Below, piece after piece: positions 43,849-52,844 of a DNA stretch of 64,000 nt; the first letter of the stretch is position 1, and every line of letters starts with the position of its first letter. A program made the translations under genes and the position numbers. The stretch lies in assembly GCF_017874215.1 (NCBI RefSeq), contig NZ_JAGGLB010000006.1, positions 62,001 to 126,000 of the forward strand. The letters run 5' to 3'. Source of the stretch: Paenibacillus eucommiae. GTDB lineage: Bacteria; Bacillota; Bacilli; Paenibacillales; NBRC-103111. A model generated the notes under the pieces. The model had not been told where the DNA came from, made no database searches, and worked only from the letters and a program-made list of their open reading frames with translations.

Positions 43849-44865
43849 TCACTCGCTATGGGGTGGTGTAAAGTAGCCTTTGTCATCAAGCCGGAAGTCG
43901 GCCATTGTTTCACGGTAGATGTTAAGGCGCTCCTTTACAGGGATGCCCAGCTTAGAAAGACCGAGCAGCAGGCCGCCAGCTGCCGGCTCGAAAAGCGGAG
44001 GGGCAATTCGAATGTCCGGGAATTCGGCTTGCAGCGTAGCGAGGTAAGATTGATACACCAGTGGGTGCGACTTCCATACTCCCCCGGCTGCAGTTACGGT
44101 AACTGCACTGCTTTCACCGCAGCGCCGTAATGCTGAGGCCATCTGCTTCGCGAGCTGAATGCCTGCGTTCACGATGATATCGCGTGCTATATGATCTCCT
44201 TCAGCGGCACAGTGCCCGACAAGCGGACATAATGAGGAAATGAGGGCGCGCTGATTGGCAGGGCTTCCCCTGTGCAGTTGATCCATAAGCTGCTCCAGAT
44301 CGTTGTTTTCAATCCCCCATGCGTTAAAGATTTGCTGCTTCAGCAAGGTGTGCGCCCCTCTGCCGTCCGCCATGTGCACACATGCCGTCAATGCCTGCTT
44401 GCCTATATAAGTTCCTGAGCCTTCGTCCCCGATCCAGGCACCCCAACCGCCGACACGATAAGAACCTGTCTCCGTGCGGACCTCCGCGAACGAACCGGTT
44501 CCAGCTTGTACGAGTCCCCCGTACTGTTCCTGAATGGCACCATAGAGCGACATTGTGAACTCTGTGACAAGACTTACTGAGGAGCCGCCGCCCAGAAAAT
44601 TACGGATAAAGTCGTCCAGATCGGATAAAGCAGCCGGCATCGCTGCATAGACGATAGATATTTGATCTCCGGCCAGATGTCCGTCAGCCAATGCTGCGGC
44701 CATCGTCGATTGCATGTTGGCTATAATTGCAGGTTGCGAATCATAGTTGGAATTGAACGGTCCTTGTTTGCTTTTACCCACGATATTTCCAGCTTCATCC
44801 GCGATCAAGCAGGCGAGCTTGGAGCCGCCTCCGTCTAACGACATAACATAGTTCATGTGTTTCAC
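43849..44865 (-). CDS. BadF/BadG-family sugar kinase (N-acetylglucosamine kinase-like)
   Basis: 338 residues of the ASKHA fold. The phosphate-1 motif MSLDGGGSKLACLIAD, the glycine loops QAGTGSFAEVRT and GWGAWIGDEGSG, and VTAAGGVW fit eukaryotic-type N-acetylglucosamine kinases. It would phosphorylate an imported amino sugar. GTG 44865 is chosen because GGGGGAA (44872-44878) is well spaced; ATG 44880 has no site. It follows the DeoR gene on the same strand, 42 bp apart. Confidence 0.83.
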   Translation of the reverse strand: MKHMNYVMSLDGGGSKLACLIADEAGNIVGKSKQGPFNSNYDSQPAIIANMQSTMAAALADGHLAGDQISIVYAAMPAALSDLDDFIRNFLGGGSSVSLVTEFTMSLYGAIQEQYGGLVQAGTGSFAEVRTETGSYRVGGWGAWIGDEGSGTYIGKQALTACVHMADGRGAHTLLKQQIFNAWGIENNDLEQLMDQLHRGSPANQRALISSLCPLVGHCAAEGDHIARDIIVNAGIQLAKQMASALRRCGESSAVTVTAAGGVWKSHPLVYQSYLATLQAEFPDIRIAPPLFEPAAGGLLLGLSKLGIPVKERLNIYRETMADFRLDDKGYFTPPHSE

Positions 44866-44907
44866 TATGAGTTCCCCCATTGTCTATGCGCTTGCTGCAT
44901 CCGAATA

Positions 44908-45666
44908 TCATTCCGCAACGAGCAGCTTGATGCCTTTCGCTTGAAACAATTCCTGAAATACCGGGTCAGGATTACGATCCGTCACGACCGTGCTTACGAC
45001 ATCGAAGCTGGCAATGCTGAATATCGTTTGCTGAGTTGTAAATTTGCTGTGATCCGCGAGTACAATCACTTCGTCAGCGGATTCGATCATTTTTTTGCGA
45101 ATGGCCGCTTCCAGCATGATATGATCACGCAAGCCCTCAGGCAGAATACCCTTTGGGGCGATAAAAGCTTTGCTGACGCGTAAGTTGTCAATCATTTGTT
45201 CGGCAAGCGGGCCGACAAACGACTGAGTGATTGGATTTAACGCTCCGGGTATGCTTATCAAGGTACCTCTGCTGTACTCCTTAAGCTGATCGAAAATAGG
45301 GATCGAATTGCTGATAACCGTAACGTTGTCCATTTCCGCCACATATTCCGACAGGAGAAGGGTCGTAGTGCTAGCATCCAGAAACAGGCTGTCCCCTTGG
45401 TGAATGAGCTCCGCGGCAGTTCGGGCGATTGATTTTTTGGCGTCATTCAGAAGCATTGTAACTTCCGAAAATGGCGGAATTGCAATGTCCTTGATCGTCG
45501 CTCCTCCGTAATTCCGCTCGATTTTCCCTTCGGCTTCAAGCATGCGCAGGTCGGAACGGATCGTGACTTCCGATACATCGAAAAATTTGCGCAATTCGGC
45601 GACAGAAATGTAGCTGCGCTCTCTAGTCATTTTTATAATTTCTTTGCGTCGTTGTGAGGCGTACAT
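44908..45666 (-). CDS. DeoR-family transcriptional regulator
   Basis: 252 residues. The N-terminal helix-turn-helix (ISVAELRKFFDVSEVTIRSD) and wing (EAEGKIERNYGGA) are typical; the C-terminal DeoR sensor domain has LFLDASTTTLLLSEY, which binds a sugar phosphate. The start at 45666 is supported by AAGGAGAG, though its spacing is long (about 13). It sits between the kinase it is cotranscribed with and the divergent SIS/ABC operon it probably represses. Confidence 0.9.
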   Translation of the reverse strand: MYASQRRKEIIKMTRERSYISVAELRKFFDVSEVTIRSDLRMLEAEGKIERNYGGATIKDIAIPPFSEVTMLLNDAKKSIARTAAELIHQGDSLFLDASTTTLLLSEYVAEMDNVTVISNSIPIFDQLKEYSRGTLISIPGALNPITQSFVGPLAEQMIDNLRVSKAFIAPKGILPEGLRDHIMLEAAIRKKMIESADEVIVLADHSKFTTQQTIFSIASFDVVSTVVTDRNPDPVFQELFQAKGIKLLVAE

Positions 45667-45690
45667 GGAATGTATGGATCTCTCCTTTAA

Positions 45691-45708
45691 TCGAAAGGTT
45701 CCTTTCGA
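45691..45708. promoter_or_regulatory. 18-bp perfect palindrome upstream of the DeoR gene
   Basis: TCGAAAGG, TT, CCTTTCGA, about 25 bp before the DeoR start codon. Likely operator for autoregulation. Confidence 0.55.
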
Positions 45709-45800
45709 AATTGAAATCAAATGCAAGGTTTTTGCCCTCTTATTGGCCTTCTCAATAGTATCCTACATGAAATCGCCTACATATTCAATAATATTCGGAT

Positions 45801-45854
45801 TTTATGATCATTTTTATGATTGACACTTATCATTTTCGGTGATACGATCATAAA
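45801..45854 (+). promoter_or_regulatory. SIS/ABC operon promoter flanked by an inverted repeat
   Basis: Promoter TTGACA (45820-45825), 17 bp, TACGAT (45843-45848). TTTATGATC (45801-45809) and GATCATAAA (45846-45854) are inverted copies flanking it, the second covering the -10. Further AACGTT-containing repeats run from about 45870 to 45925. The stretch 45667-45980 holds no gene and is regulatory for both directions. Confidence 0.68.
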
Positions 45855-45980
45855 CATCGAAACAAAACAAAAGAAAACGTTATAAAACGTTACGGATTAT
45901 TACAAAAAAGTTATAAGAAACTTCGAAACGTTGTATAACGAAAGGTTGTGTGGATTATGCAGGATAAGGAGAGCGTATCA

Positions 45981-46709
45981 ATGAAACAATTGTATTTTCG
46001 CAAACTTGGCGATTTGCTGGGAAGAATTGAATCCGAACAGGGGGAGAGCATCGACCGCGCGGCGGAATTGATTTCTAATGCGGTTGCTAAAGGCGACTGC
46101 ATTCATATTTACGACACTGGACATATGTTGGACAGCGAACTCATCCATCGGGCAGGCGGACTGAACTGCTTCAAGCGGCTGGCATTTGCACTTACCGTGG
46201 ATAATGATGTGCGAAAGAGAACGAAAGATATGGATAAAAACCGGAACCTCGAAGGAGTTGTCCGTTATGCCTTGAACGCAAGCAATGTCCACCCGGGAGA
46301 TGTCCTCTTTATTGGAAGCGTTTCCGGTAAATCAGTACTTCCCGTCGACTTGGCCATCCATGCCAGAGAGCTTGGGGTGACTGTCATAGTGATAACGAGT
46401 GTGGCTTATTCTTCCATTGTCCAAAGTGAGCATTCCAGCGGCAAACGCTTGTTCGAAGTTGCTGATTTGGTTATCGACAACTGCGCTCCTTCACAGGACG
46501 GCATGATTGAGCTTTCCCAGATGGAGGTTTCGATGTGCCCCGCCTCCGGTATTGCCGCAGCAGTCATTATGTGGGCGATCGAAGCCAAGACGGTAGAGCT
46601 GCTCTTAAACAAGGGTATTAAGCCGACGATTCTGAAATCGGTCAATTATCCCGGCGGCCTGGAGTACAACGACACTGAGTTCCGGCGATATGAGGAAACA
46701 GGGTACTGA
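45981..46709 (+). CDS. SIS-domain protein (UPF0309-like sugar isomerase)
   Basis: 242 residues. The SIS sugar-phosphate-binding pattern is present (LFIGSVSGKSVLPVDLAIHA, then VIVITSVAYSS), with IHIYDTGHMLD near the N-terminus. ATG 45981 follows AAGGAGAG; ATG 45957 and 45948 are less likely. It may isomerise or release a sugar 6-phosphate produced by the kinase of the divergent operon. First gene of the plus-strand operon. Confidence 0.85.
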   Translation: MKQLYFRKLGDLLGRIESEQGESIDRAAELISNAVAKGDCIHIYDTGHMLDSELIHRAGGLNCFKRLAFALTVDNDVRKRTKDMDKNRNLEGVVRYALNASNVHPGDVLFIGSVSGKSVLPVDLAIHARELGVTVIVITSVAYSSIVQSEHSSGKRLFEVADLVIDNCAPSQDGMIELSQMEVSMCPASGIAAAVIMWAIEAKTVELLLNKGIKPTILKSVNYPGGLEYNDTEFRRYEETGY

Positions 46710-46859
46710 GCGAGTTTTTGCAGATTGTTGTCCCCGTATAACTAACGTTCATGATATGCGGAGTAACCCGAAAATCCGAATAATCCAGGGAAGGAGGCGG
46801 CAGGGCCGAGCAAGGTAAGGGACAAGCTTAAAACTTAATAAAAAAAGGGAGCGGTTCAA

Positions 46860-48224
46860 TTGGCAAAAGCTAGCCGAATGAAAATTTTTCTTATGTTGGC
46901 AATAGCACTCATATTGATGTTAAGTTCTGCATGCAGCAGCAAGTCGGATGGCGGTAATAAAGAGGAAACAACAGGTGCTTCGGAGCAGCCAACGCAGGAG
47001 AATAAACCGACAGACGAAGGCAAAACGTCAGGGGAGCAAGTAAAGCTGCTTTTCGCAATGAGTGGAGAAGGTCCGACTTACGAACTGTACAAAAAAATGA
47101 TCAAAGCTTATGAAGACAAGCATCCTAACGTGAAAATCGACACACAGGTCATTGCCCAGGATTACAGTACGGCGATCTTGACGCGAATTGCCGGCGGGAA
47201 TGCGCCAGACATTTTCTGGATCAGCAATGAGAATATCATCTCCTATGCGGGAAGAAGCGCACTGCTCGAATTAAACCCTTATGACGGCAAGTATTTCAAG
47301 AAGGAAGATTTTATGGATAACGCACTGGACGCGTATACGTACAAAGACAAAATATATGGACTACCTGGAGATTCTGCCGGCAACGTGCTTTTCTACAATA
47401 AGGAATTGTTCGACAAAGCGAAATTACCGTATCCGAAAGCGGATATTTCCTGGACGGAATTGCAGGAGCTCGCCAAGCAATTGACGATCAAAGAAGGGGA
47501 TAAAGTATCGCAATACGGATACGCAATGGATATCGACTGGTTTTACTGGCAGCCGTTCCTATCGATGGCAGGTGGCAGCATTCTCGACGAAACGGGAACC
47601 AAATCGGTTGTCAATTCGCCGGAAAATACTGAAGCGTTCGAATTCTTACGCAACCTGATGGTGAAGGAACAGGTAGCGCCGACGATGTCCGCTCTGAAAT
47701 CGACGCCTGGCTACCAGCTGTTCCAAAACGGTAAAGCCGCCATGTATTTTGGCGGGTCCTGGAATGCATCGACCGCATTCCGGCAAGAAAACCTGAAGTG
47801 GGATGTCGTCAGACCTCCTATGTACAAAAACAAAGGCAATGTGCTCGGCTTGGGCGGTTTTGCCGTAGCCGGCAATACGAAGCATCCGGATGAAGCGAGC
47901 GAATTCCTTTCCTGGTTCAGCGGTGAAGAGGCCCAGCAAATGAAGTTCGAAGGCGGCTTTGCCGGAAGTCCGACCGTCAAGTCGCTTGTAGATTCTCCGG
48001 TATCAACGAAAGGCTTTGAGAATCCATACGACTCAACGATCCACCTGTCAGAGCTCGGAGAATCGATTAAAGTAGCTGTAACGGCTCCGAAATCGCCTTA
48101 TTGGGCGGAAATTTCCAGCGAAATGGCGAAGCAGTTGGAGCTGTATTGGTTGAATAATCAAGATATTGGTACGACGCTGAAGAAAGTAGATGAAAAAATC
48201 AGCGCGATTCTAGAGGGGAAATAA
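46860..48224 (+). CDS. CUT1 sugar-binding lipoprotein (SBP_bac_1 type)
   Basis: 454 residues. Signal with lipobox LMLSSAC, a Glu/Thr linker, then the binding fold (KLLFAMSGEGPTYELYKKMI, YGLPGDSAGNVLFYNKELF). Start TTG 46860 is 9 bp after GGGAGC; ATG 46878 is an alternative that keeps the lipobox. Delivers substrate to the following two permeases, probably an N-acetyl amino sugar or disaccharide given the kinase and SIS protein. Confidence 0.92.
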   Translation: MAKASRMKIFLMLAIALILMLSSACSSKSDGGNKEETTGASEQPTQENKPTDEGKTSGEQVKLLFAMSGEGPTYELYKKMIKAYEDKHPNVKIDTQVIAQDYSTAILTRIAGGNAPDIFWISNENIISYAGRSALLELNPYDGKYFKKEDFMDNALDAYTYKDKIYGLPGDSAGNVLFYNKELFDKAKLPYPKADISWTELQELAKQLTIKEGDKVSQYGYAMDIDWFYWQPFLSMAGGSILDETGTKSVVNSPENTEAFEFLRNLMVKEQVAPTMSALKSTPGYQLFQNGKAAMYFGGSWNASTAFRQENLKWDVVRPPMYKNKGNVLGLGGFAVAGNTKHPDEASEFLSWFSGEEAQQMKFEGGFAGSPTVKSLVDSPVSTKGFENPYDSTIHLSELGESIKVAVTAPKSPYWAEISSEMAKQLELYWLNNQDIGTTLKKVDEKISAILEGK

Positions 48225-48247
48225 GCCCGATTCGCATGTAAGCATAT

Positions 48248-48327
48248 ATGACCCGACAGCTTCCGCCTGACATATCCAACGGGATCCTTACGGATCCCTC
48301 CGGTGCGGGGCAGTTGTCGGGTGTCAT
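48248..48327 (+). other. Large two-tier stem-loop between lipoprotein and permease genes
   Basis: The outer arms ATGACCCGACA (48248-48258) and TGTCGGGTGTCAT (48315-48327) pair with a bulge; the inner GGGATCC (48281-48287) and GGATCCC (48292-48298) pair exactly. No T run. Probably protects the lipoprotein mRNA or limits read-through. Confidence 0.7.
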
Positions 48328-48362
48328 GTTTGCGGAGCGGGTACATGGAAAGGAGAGTCGTT

Positions 48363-49322
48363 ATGACTGGAAAATGGGCCAGATCGAAGCATCTTACGGG
48401 ATACTTGTTCATATCGCCGTGGCTGATCGGGTTGCTTGTATTCACCTTGTTTCCACTGGTGTATTCGTTTGTGCTTTCGTTTACCGATTGGAACATCCTG
48501 GAGAAAGCCAATTTCGTTGGATTCAGCAATTACGACAAGATGGCGCATGACGAGAATTTCTGGGCGGCAATCAGAGTCACCTTTATATATTCGGCTGTAA
48601 GCGTCCCTCTGGGGATCATCTTCGGCGTTCTACTGGCCATTTTGTTGAACCAGAAGCTGCCGGGTATCCGCCTGTTCAGGACGATTTTCTACTTGCCGGC
48701 TGTCGTATCAGGTGTTGCTGTATCCATGCTGTGGCTGTGGGTGTTCGATCCCAATTACGGAATCATCAATACATTCCTGTCCTGGTTTGGCATCACAGGC
48801 CCGCAATGGTTGTCGGATACAAAGACGGCGCTTGGATCGCTCATCCTCATGAGCTTGTGGAGCATCGGGGGTGCTATGGTCATTTATTTGGCTGGTCTGC
48901 AGGGCATTTCCCGTGAGCTTTACGAGGCGGCGGATGTGGATGGTGCGACGACGGTGCGCAAGTTTTGGAACATTACGATTCCGATGCTGACGCCAACGAT
49001 CTTTTTCAACCTGATCATGGGGATTATTAATTCGTTCCAGGTGTTCACCCAAGCTCTCGTTATGACGAAGGGCGGCCCGGGCAATTCAACCTTGTTCTAC
49101 GTGCTGTATTTGTACCAGAATGCATTCCAGTTTTTTAAGATGGGGTATGCTTCCGCTTTGGGGTGGGTGCTTTTTATCATCATTATGATTCTTGTGCTGG
49201 TGCTTTTTCATACGTCGGGAAGATGGGTTTATTACGGTGGAGATACACCTGATGCGGGGAAGAAGCCTAAACGTTCCAAACAAGCGGCCGGACGCCGCGG
49301 GAAGGGTGGGGAAACCGTATGA
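48363..49322 (+). CDS. CUT1 ABC transporter permease (MalF/UgpA type)
   Basis: 319 residues, six membrane helices (YLFISPWLIGLLVFTLFPLV), EAA loop YEAADVDGATTVRKFWNITI, and a basic C-terminal tail (KKPKRSKQAAGRRGKGG). ATG 48363 follows AAAGGAGAG; ATG 48345 lies upstream of that site. The stop overlaps the next start as ATGA. Confidence 0.92.
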   Translation: MTGKWARSKHLTGYLFISPWLIGLLVFTLFPLVYSFVLSFTDWNILEKANFVGFSNYDKMAHDENFWAAIRVTFIYSAVSVPLGIIFGVLLAILLNQKLPGIRLFRTIFYLPAVVSGVAVSMLWLWVFDPNYGIINTFLSWFGITGPQWLSDTKTALGSLILMSLWSIGGAMVIYLAGLQGISRELYEAADVDGATTVRKFWNITIPMLTPTIFFNLIMGIINSFQVFTQALVMTKGGPGNSTLFYVLYLYQNAFQFFKMGYASALGWVLFIIIMILVLVLFHTSGRWVYYGGDTPDAGKKPKRSKQAAGRRGKGGETV

Positions 49323-50149
49323 AGCAGCAAAAATGGACTATGGCCCTCATCAACTATTCGCTGCTTGCGCTGATTTCCATCGTGCTGCTCGTTCCCTTTA
49401 TGGTCATGCTGACAACGGCGCTCAAAGATTCGGCCACGGTTTTGTCGATTCCGCCTGAAATCATTCCAGTCAAGGCACATTGGAGCAATTTTATGACGGC
49501 TATTGAAAAAATGGATTTTCTCCTGCTGCTGCGCAATACGCTGATTCATACAGTGTCGGTCATCATCGGAACGCTGATCTCATGTTCGCTCGTCGCCTAC
49601 GGGTTTGCACGTCTGCAGTTTGCGGGACGGAACTTCTGGTTTCTCGTGCTCATCGTCACGATGATCATACCCGGGCAAATTACGATGATTCCGATGTACA
49701 TCATGATGCGTTGGGTCGGCTGGATCGACACGTTTTATCCGCTCATCGTACCTGCTTTCTTTGGGACGGCTTTTTACATTTTTTTGATGCGGCAATTTTT
49801 CATGACGATTCCACGGGAGCTCGACGATGCGGCGACGATCGATGGCTGCGGTCCGTTCCGTATTTTTTACAGGATTATGCTGCCTTTGGTGAAGCCGGTG
49901 CTGGCCACGATTACGATTTTTACGTTTATGGGCATATGGAACGATTTTCTCGGTCCGCTCATTTATTTGCAATCGGACAATATGAAGACACTCAGCCTTG
50001 GGCTTTACGTATTCCAGGGCACGCATGCCACAGAATGGAATTTACTAATGGCCGCTTCAATCATCGTAATGCTGCCGTGCTTGCTCATCTTTTTCTTCTT
50101 CCAGCGGTACTTCATTGAAGGAGCTGCTGTTTCGGGGATTAAGGGATAG
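49319..50149 (+). CDS. CUT1 ABC transporter permease (MalG/UgpE type)
   Basis: 276 residues, six membrane helices, EAA loop LDDAATIDGCGPFRIFYRIM, C-terminal FQRYFIEGAAVSGIKG. Coupled to the previous gene by a 4-bp overlap. With the lipoprotein at 46860 it makes a complete importer except for the ATPase. Confidence 0.92.
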   Translation: MKQQKWTMALINYSLLALISIVLLVPFMVMLTTALKDSATVLSIPPEIIPVKAHWSNFMTAIEKMDFLLLLRNTLIHTVSVIIGTLISCSLVAYGFARLQFAGRNFWFLVLIVTMIIPGQITMIPMYIMMRWVGWIDTFYPLIVPAFFGTAFYIFLMRQFFMTIPRELDDAATIDGCGPFRIFYRIMLPLVKPVLATITIFTFMGIWNDFLGPLIYLQSDNMKTLSLGLYVFQGTHATEWNLLMAASIIVMLPCLLIFFFFQRYFIEGAAVSGIKG

Positions 50150-50155
50150 GGATGA

Positions 50156-50197
50156 GAGATAAGAGATAAGAGATAAGAGATAAGAGATAAGAGATAA
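50156..50197 (+). repeat. GAGATAA heptamer repeat, six units
   Basis: Six exact GAGATAA units directly after the permease stop, followed by AGATAA and GAGATTT. It ends about 60 bp before the next start codon. Confidence 0.95.
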
Positions 50198-50256
50198 AGA
50201 TAAGAGATTTAGCGATAACAGAACTTACGCTAAATTCAACAGATGGAGGAACTATC

Positions 50257-52176
50257 ATGACAGTAAGATTAGTGGTCATCACGGAAGCTGAATCGGATTT
50301 GCTTGGCATCCTGCGCGGGCTTGTCCCGTCACTTGCCGTGCTGAAGCCGGGAGAGATTACGTCCGGAGCGCTGCAAGGTTGCGATGCAATTGCCATATTG
50401 GGAGGAGCGACCAGTCAGCCGATCCAATTCAGGCCGGGCGAAAGGGTAATTGTCGAACAACATGTGCGCAAAGGAACGAGAATATTAGCCGAGTTTTGTA
50501 CGAGCATAGGGAGCATGTTTGCTTCTGCGCCTGAGAGCACACGCTATGAGCGGATCGCGTTCGTTTCCTTAGATACGGCAATTGAAGGAGTCGCCATAGG
50601 TGATCTGCTCGATGACCAGAGCGGCTTACGCATGAAGCCGCACGCCGCTACATGCGCGTCAGGAGTGCCGATCCTGCAGTATGTGAAGCAGCATGCTCAC
50701 GACCGTGTTGAAGTGACGGACGAGATTCGGTCCGAAATCGCGGAGCGCGCACTTTGGTTTGAACAGCCTGACAATGTGCTTGTCTGCTCATTCCGGCTGG
50801 CCAATTTCTTGCGCGCACGGTTTTCGCCGCAGGGACGGGTGCAAGCAGTTATCGAATATATCGTTGGCTGGCTGCTTGGCGAACAAGTGAAGCTTGGTGA
50901 ATTGCCCCATGCTTACGAGACAGGCCATTATAATCCGGACGAGCCACTTGCTCCGCAAGTGCAGCGAAGCGCCTTGCTGGCGATGCAGTGGTTTCGTGAT
51001 GCCGGGATTTTGCTTGACGATGGTAAAGGCGGCGTGGAGGAAGGGATTGCTTCGGAGATTTACCATAACGGAGAGCAGCGGATGTTCCAATGGATTCGCA
51101 GCGACTGCATCGGGGAAGTGGCGATGTCGTACACCATGGATTACTTGCTCACCGGCAAACGGGAAAGCCTGGACATTTCCAATTCGCTTGCCGGCGTCAT
51201 TTTCAATTCGATGCAATGTAAGGACGAGGGCGATTTACACGGCATGATCCGCTGGACGGATGAGCAATGGAACGTTTGCTACCAAGATGATGTGGCTAGA
51301 GCAATCGTTCCTGAATTGCTGAAGCACGTTTTCGTCGGCCACAGCGACTACTTACAGGAATGCATGCACGCGCTGGACTTTCTTATCCGGACAACCGGTA
51401 CCGACGGGACTCGTTTCTATTGCACCTACAACAGCCTGCTTAGCCCTAAGGAAATCGCCAGGCTGAACGGCACGCCAGGCGATATGCCTAGCGCGCATTT
51501 CAATGCGTACTATCATGCTGCGCTGCTGCTTGCCTATAAACTTACCGGGAAAACGGAGTATCGTGAAGTGGCAGTTCGTGGTTTGACTACAATAATGTCA
51601 GCCTATCCCGTGACGTTCCGTGTACTTAGCCAGACGCAGGAATACAGCAGACTCATTTACCCGCTCAGCTGGCTGTATTGGATTACCGGCGATGATGAGC
51701 ATCGGGATTGGTTGTACCGGGTTTCCAATGACTTGCAACAGTTCAAGCATCCATCGGGCGCTTATCTGGAATGGGATGAGGGTTACACGGCGATGATGCG
51801 CAGAAAAATCGGGGAGGACGAGAACTCGTTGCTCGCTGTGAATGGTGATTGCGTTGCCGATCTGCTGTATACGAACAACTGGCTGCCCTTCGCCTGGATG
51901 CAGGCTTATTGGGTGACGAAGGATCCATTTTTCCTGGAGCAGTGGAATGATACCGCGAAGTTTCTCGTCTCTGCCCAACTGCACAGCAAATATGCAAAAA
52001 TCAACGGCGGCTGGGCAAGAGCGTTCGATCCGGAGAAGAAGGAAGTGTTTGGTTCGCCGGCCGACAACAGCTGGGGACCTTGGGCGATTGAGTCCGGTTG
52101 GACGGTCGCGGAAATTTCTTCGGGGCTTATGATGGGGCTGCTGGATGAACGTTTGTCGTCTTTCTTTGGCAAGTAA
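50257..52176 (+). CDS. Two-domain protein: amidotransferase-like N-terminus and (alpha/alpha)6-barrel
   Basis: 639 residues, no signal peptide. Residues 1-200 resemble a class-I amidotransferase or ThuA-like flavodoxin fold (CDAIAILGGATSQPIQF, GTRILAEFCTSIGSMF). From about 215 on, repeated helical pairs with Trp/Asp-rich loops (NVCYQDDVARAIVPELLKHV, AHFNAYYHAALLLAYKLTG, NGGWARAFD) suggest an (alpha/alpha)6 glycosidase or epimerase barrel. TGGAGGAACTATC precedes ATG 50257. As last gene of the amino-sugar-like operon it may process imported oligosaccharides. I cannot name a family with certainty. Confidence 0.7.
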   Translation: MTVRLVVITEAESDLLGILRGLVPSLAVLKPGEITSGALQGCDAIAILGGATSQPIQFRPGERVIVEQHVRKGTRILAEFCTSIGSMFASAPESTRYERIAFVSLDTAIEGVAIGDLLDDQSGLRMKPHAATCASGVPILQYVKQHAHDRVEVTDEIRSEIAERALWFEQPDNVLVCSFRLANFLRARFSPQGRVQAVIEYIVGWLLGEQVKLGELPHAYETGHYNPDEPLAPQVQRSALLAMQWFRDAGILLDDGKGGVEEGIASEIYHNGEQRMFQWIRSDCIGEVAMSYTMDYLLTGKRESLDISNSLAGVIFNSMQCKDEGDLHGMIRWTDEQWNVCYQDDVARAIVPELLKHVFVGHSDYLQECMHALDFLIRTTGTDGTRFYCTYNSLLSPKEIARLNGTPGDMPSAHFNAYYHAALLLAYKLTGKTEYREVAVRGLTTIMSAYPVTFRVLSQTQEYSRLIYPLSWLYWITGDDEHRDWLYRVSNDLQQFKHPSGAYLEWDEGYTAMMRRKIGEDENSLLAVNGDCVADLLYTNNWLPFAWMQAYWVTKDPFFLEQWNDTAKFLVSAQLHSKYAKINGGWARAFDPEKKEVFGSPADNSWGPWAIESGWTVAEISSGLMMGLLDERLSSFFGK

Positions 52177-52187
52177 TTAAAAAAAGA

Positions 52188-52227
52188 AACGGGCAGGTCG
52201 AATACTAAGATTCGTCTGCTCGTTTTT
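52188..52227 (+). terminator. Terminator of the SIS/ABC operon
   Basis: ACGGGCAG and CGAAT (52189-52203) pair with ATTCG and CTGCTCGT (52210-52223) with small bulges, followed by TTTTT. Confidence 0.8.
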
Positions 52228-52489
52228 GTGAACTAAACATATTATTAAGTTTAAGTGATTTAAAGTGTTTAAGAGTTGAAGTGTTAAAGTATTCAATTGG
52301 CATCAGCTGGCACTATTATCTTACTTTGGATGGCTTACAATCAAAAAGAGGGTGCAGGAAGGGTACAGGAAGAGTGCAGGAAGAGCGAGGCGCTAAAAAA
52401 CATGGATGAAGCGAAAACAAGTTTGGGGAGAATGAGCGTTAGTAGCAGCAAAGTAGCAGCCCACCCTCGCTGAAATGAGGGTGTACTCC

Positions 52490-52512
52490 ACTTAACGATG
52501 AACATCGTTAAA
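52490..52512 (+). repeat. Single truncated hairpin of repeat E
   Basis: TTAACGATG joins directly to AACATCGTTAA; the five-base loop is almost lost and only one unit remains. The surrounding non-coding stretch 52177-52844 otherwise contains the terminator above, about 240 bp without recognisable content and core E. Confidence 0.88.
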
Positions 52513-52842
52513 GTAGCAAATCCTTCTCGGCTGCTCGCTCCCTTCATCCCCAACGCCTGCTCCCGCTGGGAAATCTAATCTTCACTAGAAAAAACCTCGC
52601 TGGTAGTCCGTTTGAGCTTGATGTTCGTGTGAACCGTGTGATTCGTGCGATTGTAGCTGAGAAGGGAATGGCTGTGGGCGGAAGAGCGGTAGCGTCCGCC
52701 TTTAAAGATTTGTTCCTACCACCTCATCGATTCCATTCAGTGAACAAATCTTTAACAGCGGCTGGAGCCCACAGCCATTCCCTCTCGTGACGCTCCCTAA
52801 TTTCGAACACGTACCTCAAAGGACGCCGCAAAGCGTACTTCG
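52513..52842 (+). repeat. Composite repeat E, linker and structured core
   Basis: Four 9-bp units from 52623 (GTTCGTGTG, AACCGTGTG, ATTCGTGCG, ATTGTAGCT). The core is 52662-52784 with fully matching outer arms (GGGAATGGCTGTGGG, CCCACAGCCATTCCC), side hairpin GCGGAAGAGC..GCGTCCGC and inner arms AAAGATTTGTTC and GAACAAATCTTT. The terminator is degenerate (GGACGCCGCAAAGCGTACTT) and ends on the stop codon of the minus-strand gene. Confidence 0.88.
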
Positions 52843-52844
52843 TA

